From Erythrophleum ivorense (taxonomy: Eukaryota > Streptophyta > Magnoliopsida > Fabales > Fabaceae), in assembly GCA_026724425.1 (NCBI GenBank), contig JAIUCV010000401.1:124001-188000 (forward strand): DNA of 64,000 nucleotides, written 5' to 3'. The notes below the pieces were generated by a model. The model ran no database searches, had not been told where the DNA came from, and saw only the letters and a list, made by a program, of their open reading frames with translations. Shown piece after piece: positions 1 to 11,480 of this stretch; the stretch's first letter is position 1, and the number at the start of each line of letters is the position of its first letter. Both the position numbers and the translations under genes were made by a program.

Positions 1-707
1 TGAATTCATACCTTTCTCTTAGCTTTTCTTCTTCCCTTGAGCTTGCCCTTGTGCGCCACTCTCTCTCTCTATTTTCTGGGCAGAAACAGAGCATTTTACT
101 CAGAGGAGCTGCTGGAACGTGGATAAGAAGAAGCCAAAAGTCACTTTATGCAACTTTTTACTTCTGCATTTTAGTCTTTTTCTTGGCTTTTTCATTTTAG
201 GCTCATATCAACTCCTTTTTAAAATATGTCTTTTCCATCATATTCCTTAGGCTCTTAATCATAATAATTTCCTTCGGAATCATTTAAAAAGGATCTGAAA
301 CTATTCCGAACCATTCGGTCAAAGTTTTGGTCAACCTTTTGTCAAAATCACTCACCGGAGGGGTTTCAACTGTTCTAGGGGTTCCCATGGTTTTCAGGGC
401 CTCTGAGAACCCAGGAAAACTCAAATTTTCCATTTACAAAACTTTCTTGTGAGTTTTCAAAATTTTTCAAAAATTATAAAAATACCCCTACTTTCTTCGG
501 TAAATTTTCTGAGCTCTTCTGGCTTTGGTTTTTGGGCATCTCAAACCTCAAATCCTCATTTTCTAATATTTAAAATTTTATCATAATTTTAGTTGGCCCC
601 AATTCCTTCTATTTCGAGGACTTCCTTTTATATTTGGCCCATTTCTGACGTTTACGAAGAAACCAAACATTGGGTTTCTCACGTTTACGGAGGGACCGGA
701 TGTTACA
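1..707 (-). mobile_element. LTR A, reverse orientation, terminal part
   Basis: This is the promoter-side end of a family A LTR lying in reverse; the rest lies left of the window. It reads like the right-hand parts of the other reverse copies (compare 57,600-58,721): a block near a CT-rich run, a block containing CCATGGTTTTCAGGGCCTCT, and the closing GGATGTTACA at 698-707, which is the complement of the LTR start TGTAACATCC. It abuts an integrase fragment of opposite orientation, so the join at 707/708 is either an insertion boundary or a rearrangement. No target-site duplication can be tested because the other end is off the window. Confidence 0.8.
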
Positions 708-1000
708 CCATGCAAGTAAATAGATGGCGCCGTATGAGGTATTGTATGGGAGGAAGTGTCAGTCCCCAATGTGTTGGCTTAAGCTAGGAGAACGGAGCCT
801 TATAAGCCCAGAATTAGTGGACCAGACATTGAGACAGATAGAAACCATTAGAAAGAAACTTCTGACAGCCCATAATAGACAGAAAAGTTATGCAAATAAA
901 TGTAGGTAGCCGTTAGAGTTTAAGATTGGGGACCATGTCTTCATTAGAGTGTCTCCAATCACAGGGATAGGTCGGCCCATGAAAAGCAAAAAGCTCATTC
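708..1000 (+). pseudogene. Ty3/gypsy integrase fragment (C-terminal part)
   Basis: The plus strand encodes a piece of a chromovirus-type integrase. Starting near 724 it reads MAPYEVLYGRKCQSP and then ISPELVDQTLRQIETI, the stretch that follows the catalytic core, and continues past an in-frame stop at about 907 into PLEFKIGDHVFIRVSP and a GRPMKSKK segment. The same protein region is present on the minus strand at 24,100-24,586, so the two fragments come from related elements. The fragment lacks the HHCC zinc finger and all catalytic residues and is bounded by LTR A on both sides, in opposite orientations. It is a relic left by deletion or recombination, not a gene. Its parent is probably an A-type element, by similarity. 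Confidence 0.8.
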
Positions 1001-4000
1001 CAAAAGGGCAAAATTGGCATTTTTTAAAAAGTCACTTTCCTACACCTATATATAGGTGGCGCCTCACACTCTCCCTCATTTAGCTTTAGATTATTTAGCC
1101 CCAAACTAGAAGAAAAACCCTAGGAGAGAGGTGCACAAGAAAGGAAGAAGAAGGAGAAGAAAATCCAAGCTTAAGATATGTTTTCATGGTGATTTTTCAT
1201 GCTTTTCTTCATCCACACCTCCTCTCCTCCCTTATCCTTTGTTTCTTTTGATTAAAATGGAGTTTATAAATCTAATTCAAGGGAGAAATTCAAGGGAAAT
1301 TTCGGATTTAAAGAGAGGAGCTTGGAGAAAGCAAGATTCAAGCCAAAATAAGCAAGGAAACTAGGTAAAATTTCATCCTCTGGCTGCTATTCTAGATTCC
1401 TCTTTTTCTCCAATTTGACACACATAAAGAACCCTGGGAGGATCTGATTTTTCAGCCCAACCAAGCATGAATCTTAGGTATTTGATGGAGAAGAACAAGA
1501 ATATGCAAAGAAAACAACAAAATAACCATTAGATTTCAAGATGCAAATTCTAGGGTTTCAAGTGTTCCTTCCAAATTCTAATTTTGTGTGATGATTCCTA
1601 GGTCTAATTAAGAGTTTAAATGAGTACCTAAGACCCCTAAGATGCTCCCCACATGCTTCCTCCTTCAAGAAAACAAAGACAACTCCAAAGAGCCCTAACT
1701 ATGCATAGGCTCGACCAAAGGGAGTTCTCATAGCTAGAGGGAGTTTAAAATTTTTCTAAGGCCATTCTTGAGTCATATTTGATGGATGAAAATGAAGATA
1801 GGCCTTGGAAAAAATTTAGAACTCATAGAAAGTGATTTGGTGCTTTAAGTTCCATATTATGACCTAAGGAAGCAACATGATGATAGGCCCCTTTGTTTTA
1901 ATTGTGTGATGACTCCAAGAGACTTAAAAGGAGTCAAAAATCATATTTGAAAAGAAAGAATGTAGTCTAGAAATTGTTTGAGGGGTGTTGCTTCATTAGG
2001 TGCATTTATGGACCATAATGGGGTTTATAGAGCAACCTAGTGCCTAAGCAAGTTATATGGCCTTAGAGATTATTTCATGAACCTAATTGGCTTCCATAAA
2101 TTGTGTCTAGGCCAAGAGAAACAATCTCCACAAATTTGTGGGTGTGTGGCCGAAAGAGGAGGCTTGAAATCCATGAAAAAAGTGTGTGATTGTATACAAG
2201 GTAGCTCTCTCCACCTTCTCTCATGCATGGATGTGTTTAGCTTGTCTTAGAATGTATGTATGTGTATTTTCAAGCCATGAAAAGTATGCTAGCATGATTT
2301 TATATGCTATCATTTTATAATGACATGTTATTCTTTCAAATGATACCATGATGTTTGTTTAAGTTTGCTTGAGTGTGGAGAGGCCGACAACTTTTAACCA
2401 TGGTGAGGATGAGCCAAGAACCCTTAAGATTGGTTGAGATAAAGTAAAAAGTCTCTCAAAAGCAAAGTGGGCTCCCAAGAGTATGGTTGAGTCTAAAGCT
2501 CTTAAAGAATGGGTGAGGCAAGTCCAAAATCCATGAGGAAAAGTGTGAGGCCAATCCAAACACTTGGTGAGCTCTTTAATGTTTTGTATGACTTATTCAC
2601 ATGCCAAGCTTGCTTCTTGAATGTTCATAACTTCCATGATATCCATGCATGCATTTTAAGGCTTGCTTTGCATATATTATGTATGATTGAATGGGAGATA
2701 AGCTATTGGAATTCTTTGAATCTCATTCCCTCCTCTCCAATGACCTGATATGCTAGGTGGACTAAGTGGACATGGCAATGGGAGCCAACCACCTTGAAGA
2801 AAGAAGATTGACATCAATATGTCTAGTTTTTGCCTTTTTGGTACTATAATGATGCTTAATGATGTATATTATTGTAGTAAATGGTATATGACCCTTGAGA
2901 CATATGTAATTATGATATTATATGATGTAGGAATGAAGGAATGCATTATGTGAATGATGGAATGTAAATTGAGTATGTTATGGCATTATAGTTTCATAAA
3001 TGGCTTTGTGAAAATATGCATAAGTGTGGATGAAAAGGCCAAAATGAGATGCATGAGGTTTGGAACCATTTGGGCAGCTCACACAAGCCCTAAATGTGCT
3101 TTTAGACTTGCCCAAAATGTGTCAAAACCAAAGGAAAGTCATTTGGCAATTTTGATATTCTGTATGGAGCCAAAATTGACCATAATGGAACCTTATGTCA
3201 CTTTTTGGCCAAATGAAATGTTCTTGATCTGAGATTTCGTATTTAATTAGAGCTTGTTGAAAAATTTTTGGGAAGCTAAAGATTATAATTTTTGGATCTC
3301 TACAGAATATTTGAGAATTTTTCAAAGTTGGCAATTTTTCTGGTTTTAGTCTGCTGCACTATTCATTTGGTCCGAAAATGAATTCTGTCACACATGGCTC
3401 AAATGATGTCCAATTATCATGAAATTTTATACAGAGAAACTAGACATTCACAGCGACTCATGTAACTAAAATCACCTCAAGTGGATGTCTAGAGAGGGAG
3501 ATATGAATTTTTGAACATTCTATCTAGTATCAAGAATTTTGCCCCACCTGAGTTATTGTTCTATTAAATTCCAAGGTCTGGACGTGATGAACTGATTGGG
3601 AGATATTTTTTTTCTCTAGATAACATCCACATATTTCCAGATTGGTATCATTTGCATGGATTGGATTTTTGTAAAATTAATTGGAGATTTTCAAAGTTTG
3701 CTGCAAAATTCTGTGACAGTTTCATAATGCAGTCTGACCTCTAGACTATTTTGGATATCAAAGGTCCTCTGTGATAGATTTGTGGTCTAAACATATTTTT
3801 AGTGTGAATTATACATCCGTAGCTTTCTAGAATGATCAAGAATGCATGTTTTTGATTTTTCTAGAATTAGTTATGATTTTTCAAATTTTGGTCAGAAAAG
3901 GGGCGAATTCTGGCTGAAAATATAATTGATTATTTTGAGCTCTCCTTTGATTTCCATGAGTTGTGGGCATGATTTTATAATGCAGAAAGGTTGTATTGAT

Positions 4001-4183
4001 GTAATTAATATAAGAATGTATAGTATGAGCTCACACGGTTCACGTGACACCGAATAGAATTTTTATACATGATGCAGCGCAATTAAATACATTATTTTGA
4101 GAGACTTTTTCTACTTCCTTCATGGATTTAATGATGCAATGCATAAGAATGTTATAAGATGAGCTAGAAATTATGGTGTTACA
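1001..4183 (+). mobile_element. LTR A, forward, lacking its first ~0.55 kb
   Basis: This forward LTR A begins abruptly next to the integrase scrap and ends in GGTGTTACA at 4,175-4,183. From left to right it holds the promoter zone with a TATA box at 1,047-1,054, a purine-rich leader with GGAAGAAGAAGGAGAAG, a middle part with ATGATATCCATGCATGC, and a 3' half with four degenerate repeats of about 187 bp (anchors near 3,312, 3,500, 3,684 and 3,873). The small open frames inside are not protein-like. A second LTR A segment follows immediately, which suggests this copy was inserted into another LTR A. Confidence 0.85.
1047..1054 (+). promoter_or_regulatory. LTR A TATA box
   Basis: TATATATA followed by GGTGGCGCC lies about 45 bp into the retained part of the LTR. 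The same TATA-GGTGG arrangement recurs in all other LTR A copies that keep this region (13,973, 47,294, 54,075 forward; 31,798 and 62,553 reverse), which marks it as the likely Pol II core promoter of the family. Activity is not shown by sequence. Confidence 0.6.
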
Positions 4184-5098
4184 AGTGGCATAGTGAGAAT
4201 GAGCTCTATGATGCTTTAGATCATTTGGCAAGTTTTTATATGTTGTATTTATACTTTTAAACTTGCCCAAGTGGCTATAAGATGAGAGGAAAGCATTTTA
4301 GTGCCTTGAAATACCCATTTGGACTTCAAATTTGACCATTTTGTGTGCTGAACGAAAGTCTAAGCAAATGAGTGACTTTTTCCATGAACTTTGGCTAGCA
4401 AGCAGGTCTCATCTAGAGCTTTTTACAAAGCGAAAGATCACTCAATTTAGAACTCTAAAGAATTTATTATGATTTTTCAAACTCAGCCAAATTATGCAAA
4501 AATGGTATGGTTACTGTTCATTTGGCCATTTTGCTTATTTATGTCACATGTAGGCCAAATGAAGCCCAATACTCATGAGATTTTACATGTATAAACTAGA
4601 CATCACCTCATTTGGATTCTGTAGAGGGAGAAATGAAAATTTGAAGTTGCATGATAATACCAATAATGTAGCTTGACCTCTGGTACTATCCCATTATTTC
4701 CCATAAGTTAAAGGCCACTACATTGGTCTAGAACTATTTTTCCAGAGCTTTCCAGAATGGTGTGATTTGCTTGATTTTGACTTTTCTAGAATTAGTTATG
4801 AATTTTCAAATTTCATATCAGAAATCTGGAAAGTGAAACCAAGAGCAAAACATTGATTTTGTAAGATGTGGCTTAAAACACAAGGCTCTTGAGATGTTTG
4901 GTGATGTTTATGACTTGTATGGATTTGTTATGGATAGAAAATGATATTGATGAGTTCACATGATTCATGAAGCATTAAATGGAGAAATGAGGCCTTACGT
5001 AATGCAATTAAATACCATTAAATATATTACTTTTCTTGAAAGTGTATGAAACTAAGCATGATTGATGAAATATGAAGGCTAAAGGTTAAGGTATTACA
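4184..5098 (+). mobile_element. LTR A, forward, right-end fragment
   Basis: The sequence from GTGGCATAGTGAG onward repeats the 3' third of LTR A (a very similar start occurs at 5,485) and ends in AGGTATTACA at 5,089-5,098. It contains the usual modules ending in TTAGTTATGAATTTTCAAA. Its left part is missing at this position. The simplest reading is that it is the right-hand remnant of an LTR A into which the preceding LTR (ending 4,183) was inserted, the left half lying beyond the window or deleted. Confidence 0.75.
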
Positions 5099-6441
5099 TT
5101 ATGAGATGTTAGTATGACATTCATGCATTCTTTGACATATATATGCATCCATTATGTATATTTGAAAGGGTAAAGAGCTATTGAGATTCTTTGAATTTCA
5201 CTGTTCCCCTCCACATGCCTCATTATATCTACGTGAGCTAAGTGGACTAATGAATAGAGACCAAAGGTCTTAGAGCATGGCACTTTGACAAAGGAGTAGA
5301 GAAATAGGATTTTACTAGTATTTTGATGTCAAGAAATGTACCCATATAATGTATATATAGTGTAGACCATTGAGCATGTTCAAAAGTATGTAGACATGAT
5401 GTTTGTACCTATTTTGGAACCATATGAATGAATATGTAAGTTTTTGCCACCCATGTGCTAGTATATACATGTGTATAAATGGAAGTGGCATAGTGAGATT
5501 GAGCTCCATGATGATTTATATCATTTGATATGCTTCCCTAGGCTGTGATTGTACTTTGGGATGTGTTCAAGTGGCCATAGAATCATAAGAAAGTCATTTG
5601 GTGTCTTATGAAACTATTTCGGATTTCAAAATTGACCAATTTTTTAGCTAAACCAAAGTCTAACCAAATGGATTAGTTTTTGCATGAAATTTGGCCAACA
5701 AGTAGATCTCATCTAGATCTTTTCATAAAGCCAAAGAGCACCCAATTTAGAGCTCTAGAGAATTTATTATGATTTTTTAAAATTAGCCAAATTATGCAAA
5801 ATTGGTATGCTTAATGTTCATTTGGTTAGTTTAATTCTCTGTATCACATGTGGAACAAATGAAATCTAATGCTTATGAAATTTTACAAACATAAACTAAA
5901 CATCATAAGCTTTCCATAGCCATCAAGAGTACATCATTTAGAGCTCTGTAGAGGGAAAACTAAATTTTTGAAATTTATGGTCAGTATTAAGATATAGCAG
6001 AGACCTCTAGTACTATTATATTATTTTTCATAGTTTAGATGGTGTTTTCTTGGTCTAGGACTATTTTTATCATTAATTAACATCTATAGATTTCCAAAAA
6101 GCTATTATATGCATGATTTTGATTTTCTCAGAATTAGTTATGAATTTCTAAAGTTTATATCAGAAATCTGTGATAGCAACCTGAGGTTAAAAATTTTGAT
6201 ATGATGTATATGGTTCCAAACCTGCGAATGTTTAGATGAAATGTGATATTTTTGACTTGTATGGTTATGTTATAAATGGAAAAATGATATTGATGAGCTC
6301 ATATGATCCATGAAGCATAAAATGAATTAATTGGGCCTTACGTAACATAATTTAATGCTATTAAATATGGTGTTTTCCTTATAAGTGTATGAGGTTAGGC
6401 CATGTAATGTAATGGAAGGACTAAAAGGTTAAAATATTACA
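5099..6441 (+). mobile_element. LTR A, forward, right-half fragment
   Basis: This starts in the middle of LTR A (GACATTCATGCATTC, compare 2,637-2,760) and runs to AAAATATTACA at 6,431-6,441. It holds the block with GAGCTATTGAGATTCTTTGAAT and then the 187-bp modules. It is the third LTR A right end in a row, in keeping with serial nesting of forward copies. Immediately to the right the sequence changes to LTR B. Confidence 0.75.
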
Positions 6442-6771
6442 CAAGTCATAGCCTAAATTCCCCAAACTCTGATTTTGCTTAGAAACCTAGGATTTTCCTA
6501 TGGTAATGTTATGTAATGACTTGAGAATAATTAGCAATAGATTTTGTGAGCATGGAATCAGTGGTAACCTGAATCAAAGGTCTTAATTGATAATTGAAAT
6601 TACTTGTGAGCTCAAATGGTTTTGGTTGTTTGGTTAATAACTCTGAGTAATGTCAAGGTTTAAATTTTCTTACTTTTTCCTAACTTAATTATAATGACTT
6701 TAGGCCTTGATTTACAATTATTAACTACGCAATCAAACTTAATCACTATAATTAGAAGTTAGGTTGTTGCA
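6442..6771 (+). mobile_element. LTR B, forward, 3' end of a 5' LTR
   Basis: This matches the last 330 bp of LTR B (compare 19,300-19,622) and ends in AGAAGTTAGGTTGTTGCA. A primer-binding site follows at once, so this is the end of a 5' LTR and not a solo LTR. The left part of the LTR was separated by the LTR A insertion ending at 6,441; CAAGT at 6,442-6,446 would be the right copy of that target duplication. Confidence 0.75.
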
Positions 6772-6773
6772 TT

Positions 6774-6784
6774 TGGTATCAGAG
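6774..6784 (+). other. Primer-binding site of the B element
   Basis: TGGTATCAGAG, two bases after the LTR end, is the plant LTR retrotransposon primer-binding site complementary to the 3' end of initiator methionine tRNA. Confidence 0.8.
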
Positions 6785-7167
6785 TAATGGTTTAGGAAGT
6801 TATGCTAGATTTGAACTTTGTGGTTAGAAAAACTTGGCAATCATGATGCATATTTTGCTTGGTATTAGCTTAAAGGAGTAGTTGATTATGTAAACATGCT
6901 TTTGTTGCTCTTTACCTTTGGAAAGCAACTATAAAGGAATAATGACATAAGGCTTGTAGTAACTATTAAAATCAATGTTTCTTGAATTTTATTTGGAAGA
7001 TCACCCATCTTAACAAGTGCACCCTTAGGAATAGTATAGTATAATGTGCTTCTATTTTGTATTGCTTCAATAGAGCTAATTTTAAGACTTAGGTTTTTAA
7101 TGCCAATGAAAATACTAGAATTTTACCCTTTCTTTTTCTAAAATTGGGTTACTGGTCTTAATCTAGA

Positions 7168-7385
7168 TAGTCAATCGATTGAGGCTTGTTGCCAACTGGC
7201 TACATGGTAGATGCACTAGTCACTCACTGAGAGGCACTAGTTGACTAAATGGGTAAGACTAGTTAACCAATGAGGTTGATGTATAGAGCTATTAGTTATA
7301 TCTGTGACTAGTTGATCACTATTTAATAAGTCGATTGCATATGGCCAACCAATTGACTGGCCTATTAAAGCAGTTAACTGATCAT
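7168..7385. repeat. Array of short related palindromes (AGTTGACT type)
   Basis: Within 220 bp occur AGTCAATCGATTGAG, CACTAGTCACT, CACTAGTTGACTAA, GACTAGTTAACCAAT, GACTAGTTGATCACT, AAGTCGATTGC, CCAACCAATTGACTGG and CAGTTAACTGATC. They share a core of CTAGTTRACT or its complement, many contain a self-complementary centre (ATCGAT, GTTAAC, AATT), and they are spaced by roughly 15-40 bp. The function is unknown. Confidence 0.55.
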
Positions 7386-7701
7386 AGCAAAAGTAGCAAT
7401 TCTTTACCTAAGTGAAATTCTAACCTTTTCAAGGGCCATCTGGGGTGATGTTAAGAATTTAGATGATAATGGTATCTAGTAGAATGACTGGCTCGCTATA
7501 AAAACCTTGTGGAAGGGTAAGATGTAAGCCTTACTTATGATTCAGAAATTAAAAATGGGAGTTTGGAATTAGTGTACAATAAGTCAGTATGATTGACCAA
7601 AACTTTGAAGTGATGTACAATCCATAATGAGTTAGAATTATGTCGGCTTCAAATGGCCCCTAAAGCTAAAGCTTTGTAGGTACAAAAATCCTAATCCACT
7701 T

Positions 7702-10628
7702 TGTGACAACCCTAACTTCTAATCATTGTAATTAAGGTTAAATAAGTGATTAATGATCATAAATCTGGGTTAAAAGTCATTATGACTAATTACATTTAGA
7801 AAATGTAGAAAAATTTGAACCTTAATGTTATTAGAGTCATCAACTAAACAATTACAAGCATTCATGTACACAAGAGAAACAAACTCTCATTTATAAGCCT
7901 TTGATTCTATTACCCATTAATTCCAACTCACAAGAATCTTCTATTAGTATTTCTAAGTCATCCCTTAAGGTTACCTTAGGAAAAACCAAGGTTTCTAGGT
8001 TAGAATGAGAGTTTGGGACTGTTATCCGCAGCTAAATGTCTTTGTGCTACGGCCAATTGCTCTCAGGTTCACTCTTGTATCTTCATAGGTTTCTCCACGG
8101 CTAGCCTACATGGCGCTGTGGCGAGGAGACCTCCTGGAGCCTACCTTACTCGCCTTTTGCTATTGGCCATGGCCAAATTCGACTTTCATCGCGGCTAATT
8201 CCTCTCTAGAACACCTAGAACATTTTCACAAAGTTCACAGCGGCCAATTCCCCACTTCGTTGTAGCGAATTACCCACTGGATGACTTCCAGTTTGGCCTC
8301 TCATATTTTGCCACAGCTAATTACACTTCTTGCCGTGGAGAATTGCTCTCCAGTACCTAGGCAATTTCACTTCTATTGGCCACGGCTAAGACTATTTTGG
8401 CCACAGCAAAATGCCTTCTGATCCTACAACTTTTAAAGTTTGTCTTATACACTCTAATTCTACCCCTAGTGATACCCTAGGGACACTCTACCTTAAATTG
8501 TGAGGCTCTAATGGCTTTCCCTTACCTAATTTACCCAGTTTATCTATCATTACTAGTTTAAGACTTAACTATTAATTTCTACTCCTTCAACTACCCTATA
8601 TCAGTAAGTTCATAGAGTAATAATGGCAAGAATTCATGAACTATCAACAGTTATCATTCGATACATATTCCATTAGAGATTTTATACATCACTGGTTTAA
8701 ATCATTATCTAATGTATCACATGATTGTATTTCTAATAGTAGACTATATCATAAATTCAACAAAGTTTATACATCGATGTTATAAGTTCATACATCCAAT
8801 TCCAAGCTAAGATAAGGCCTAGCTCAAAATACAAACACCTACACTTGGCAATATGATTACATGGTGATACTATATAAGAGAATAACAAAATTGCATCTAC
8901 TTGGCTAGAGCCCAAGTGTAGCCTCCTCCACACATGGCTAGAGCTCATGGATTTTCATCCACTTGCTTCCCCTTATCCTTACTCGAAGGGCCTTTACCTG
9001 AAAGTATGATCCCATGAAATGGGGTGAGATGCAAATCTCAGTAACCAAGGCAAATTCCATTCATATATTCCAATGTAATTAACATATATGCATGATTTCA
9101 TATAAGCATAAGAAAATGTACCAACTATACTAGTAAATGAAATAATTAGGCTATCTATGATTACTATCCCATACTAACAGTCACAATTCCACATGTTAAA
9201 GGCCAATAACACCAGGAGAGGCCTGTCCATGGCACCTACTCCCCAATGAGCACAACTAGGGCTCAGTGCATCTGGGGTCTGATCATAACCCGGTGCTCGA
9301 TCAAAGCACATACACAGGTAGTAGTCGCACCATAGCTCCACCATGGACTCACAAGGTCCAATCACATATAATAGATAGCCAACTAATTTATTTAGCACTC
9401 AAAATCATAATCATGTAGTAAATACCAAATTAAAACAGACATATGCATGGAATTAGCATAAACCCTAGTTACCTCACTTGTAGACAAGTTAAGAAGCTAA
9501 TAGCAGTACCAAAATCCTCCTTTAATCACAATATCAGAAAATGATCACTTTATATCAGTCTGTTACTATCCCATTCATCATTTATGGTAATAACCCAATG
9601 CTCAAAGATTTAAATTATTAATAGTTACCTAAGGGACACCTACCCAATCATCAGAGTCTCTAATTTCGAATTTTGCCTTCCCTAAACCAGAAATATCAAA
9701 ATATCACTTCAAACCCTAGGAAAATTCGCACAAAATTAAGGCTCATACTATAAGTCTACTATGTGGGTCTTAAACTAGTGGAAAATACATCAAAATGAAG
9801 AGTTTATACTTACCTAATAACACCTTTAGCCTCAACCTACGAAATTTCACCAAGAAAATCCCAAACAACCACATTTTAGATTTTGGGTATGGTGAAAATA
9901 CTCCAAATGAAAAACTAATTAAGCAAAAATGAAGAGAAAGAGAAGAGGATTAAGTTATATAACAAGTACCTTGGTTGATTTTGAGCTTAAAAGTGAGAAA
10001 TGGTGGATTTCTTGCTTAGAACTCTAGCCTCCCTCTCAAGGTGCGAAAATGCCTCTTATGTTTGTGTTGTGTTTCAACAAAATGGTAGGAGGGGGTTGCA
10101 TGTGTTTAGGGTTTTAGTTGGGTTTAAATTGGATCTAATATAGGTCATGGGCTGGCTTAAAGTTCTAATTTCAATTGGGTTCAGATTTAATGCTTGTTGG
10201 GCCAGGTTTCATTTGTTGGGCTGCAGAATTTTGATTAGGTTAGGCTAAGTTTTAAAAGGAAATTTGATTTGGGTCTATATGAGGGTTGTTGGGCCAATTA
10301 TAAGAGCTTATATAAGTTTGATCTTGGGCCTCTATCACATTAAATCAGATTGGGCCCTCCCTAGGTGCTCTCTCTTAGGCCAAGTCTCACATTAAAAGGT
10401 AGGGTCTGCACCTAAAATTATTGGGCCTCTATTAGTCTCTAGCCATGGCCTACTTAATTTAATTTAGGCCCAGATAAAGTTTCTAATCTAATTAAATCTC
10501 AAACCCATGCTATTAATTTACTTCTCTCTAGATTTTCATTCACATGGTTTGTCCAATTATTCCCTAACAATTATCCTTAATTATGGTTAATCCATAATTA
10601 ACACCTTAATTGATTTTGGGGTGTTACA
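7702..10628 (-). mobile_element. Solo LTR B, reverse, TSD CACTT
   Basis: This is a complete 2,927-bp LTR B. On the plus strand it opens with TGTGACAACCCTAACTTC, the complement of the LTR 3' end, and closes with TTTTGGGGTGTTACA, the complement of TGTAACACCCCAAAA. It is flanked by identical 5-bp duplications, CACTT at 7,697-7,701 and CACTT at 10,629-10,633. With no internal domain attached it is a solo LTR, normally produced by recombination between the two LTRs of a full element. It contains the palindrome array at 8,022-8,412 and a cluster of TTGGGCC/GGCCCAA motifs at about 10,140-10,490. It sits in the interior of a forward B element. Confidence 0.9.
8022..8412. repeat. GC-rich palindrome array in LTR B
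   Basis: About ten copies of a motif close to TTGGCCACGGCTAATT occur in 390 bp, among them TATTGGCCATGGCCAAATT at 8,161-8,179, ATCGCGGCTAATT at 8,188, CAGCGGCCAATT at 8,239, TATTGGCCACGGCTAAG near 8,378 and TTTTGGCCACAGCAAAAT near 8,395. The motifs carry most of the CG dinucleotides of this AT-rich LTR. Confidence 0.75.
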
Positions 10629-11480
10629 CACTTAATTGATCTCAGTTAATGAAAATAGTAAATTACTTGATCCTAGCTACCATATCTTGCCCTAATGAAT
10701 TATGGTAATAGAAATTAAAGAACATATCAAATAGTTTTATCTAAACTATTAAAGTGAGTAAGTTGTCCTCTATTGATAATGATGAAGGAGGAGGACAAGA
10801 AACAAATCCATTTTTGAATGAGTAGTAGTGACCTTAAAGCAAGAGATTAAGTGGAGATAATGCTTTGAAAGGAATCTTGAAAGCTTCGAAGTTCCTCTCC
10901 CAGTGTACCATGATAAAAAAGGGAGATTGTGATAAGGAAAAGACAACCCTTTAGTGGGAAAGGGGATAAGGTGTGAAGGCACGTGGTGCTTATGTATGTT
11001 ATCTCTCTTTTGTGGTTTAGTTTACTTATGCTATATGCTGATGTGCATTTGGGTGGTGGTTAGAGGCACTTTCTATGCATGGTACACTTCGGAAGTGTAA
11101 GGTCAGATTTTGTAGCACTTTAGTGCTAGAGGCACATAAGACGTGCTTATTTTGCAGCACTCTAATGCTAGAGGCATACAAGGCATGCCACTTGTCATAT
11201 GATTGGATGAGTTTTAACCATAAAATTGGTATAAAACTAGGCTAAATGGACCTTCTGCCTAAAAGGTAAAAAAGAGATCTTGATGGTATGGATCCACTTA
11301 AGAAGAGAATGACTTGTACCCTTATACATACTACTGTTTGAGATACAGCCATCATGGAGTGATGAGCATGTTTATAGTCAAAGAAAAGATTTATGCCTTA
11401 ATATTAAAGGCATAGTTTGAATTCACCACCAATAGTTTATTGTCATGTATTGTGTGTGGCGGGATTATGAAAATAGAGAC
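10629..11480 (+). mobile_element. B element interior, second part, no coding seen
   Basis: This continues the forward B interior after the solo LTR. No gag, protease or polymerase motif is visible in any frame. A 42-bp direct duplication occurs at 11,107-11,190 (units opening ATTTTGTAGCAC and ATTTTGCAGCAC, each including GCTAGAGGCA). The copia-type LTR interrupts it at 11,481. Confidence 0.45.
11107..11190. repeat. 42-bp diverged tandem duplication
   Basis: Two adjacent units, 11,107-11,148 and 11,149-11,190, share TAGCACTNTARTGCTAGAGGCA with scattered changes. It lies in the non-coding B interior. Confidence 0.6.

Larger units (their letters stand above)
6772..7701 (+). mobile_element. B element interior, first part, no coding seen
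   Basis: This is the leader side of a forward B element, interrupted at 7,701 by a reverse LTR B. I see no gag-like reading frame on the plus strand and stops are frequent in all frames. Its one distinctive trait is a run of related short palindromes of the ACTAGTTGACTAA type at 7,168-7,385. The interior resumes at 10,629. Confidence 0.55.

Noticed and set aside
7168..7385. Possible CRISPR-like array of short repeats
   Set aside because: Repeats are degenerate, palindromic and irregularly spaced, in a plant retrotransposon; no CRISPR features.
8013..8198. Small frame with an alanine-rich peptide at the LTR B palindrome array
   Set aside because: The composition is produced by the GGCCACGGC motifs; the frame is not kept in the other LTR B copies.
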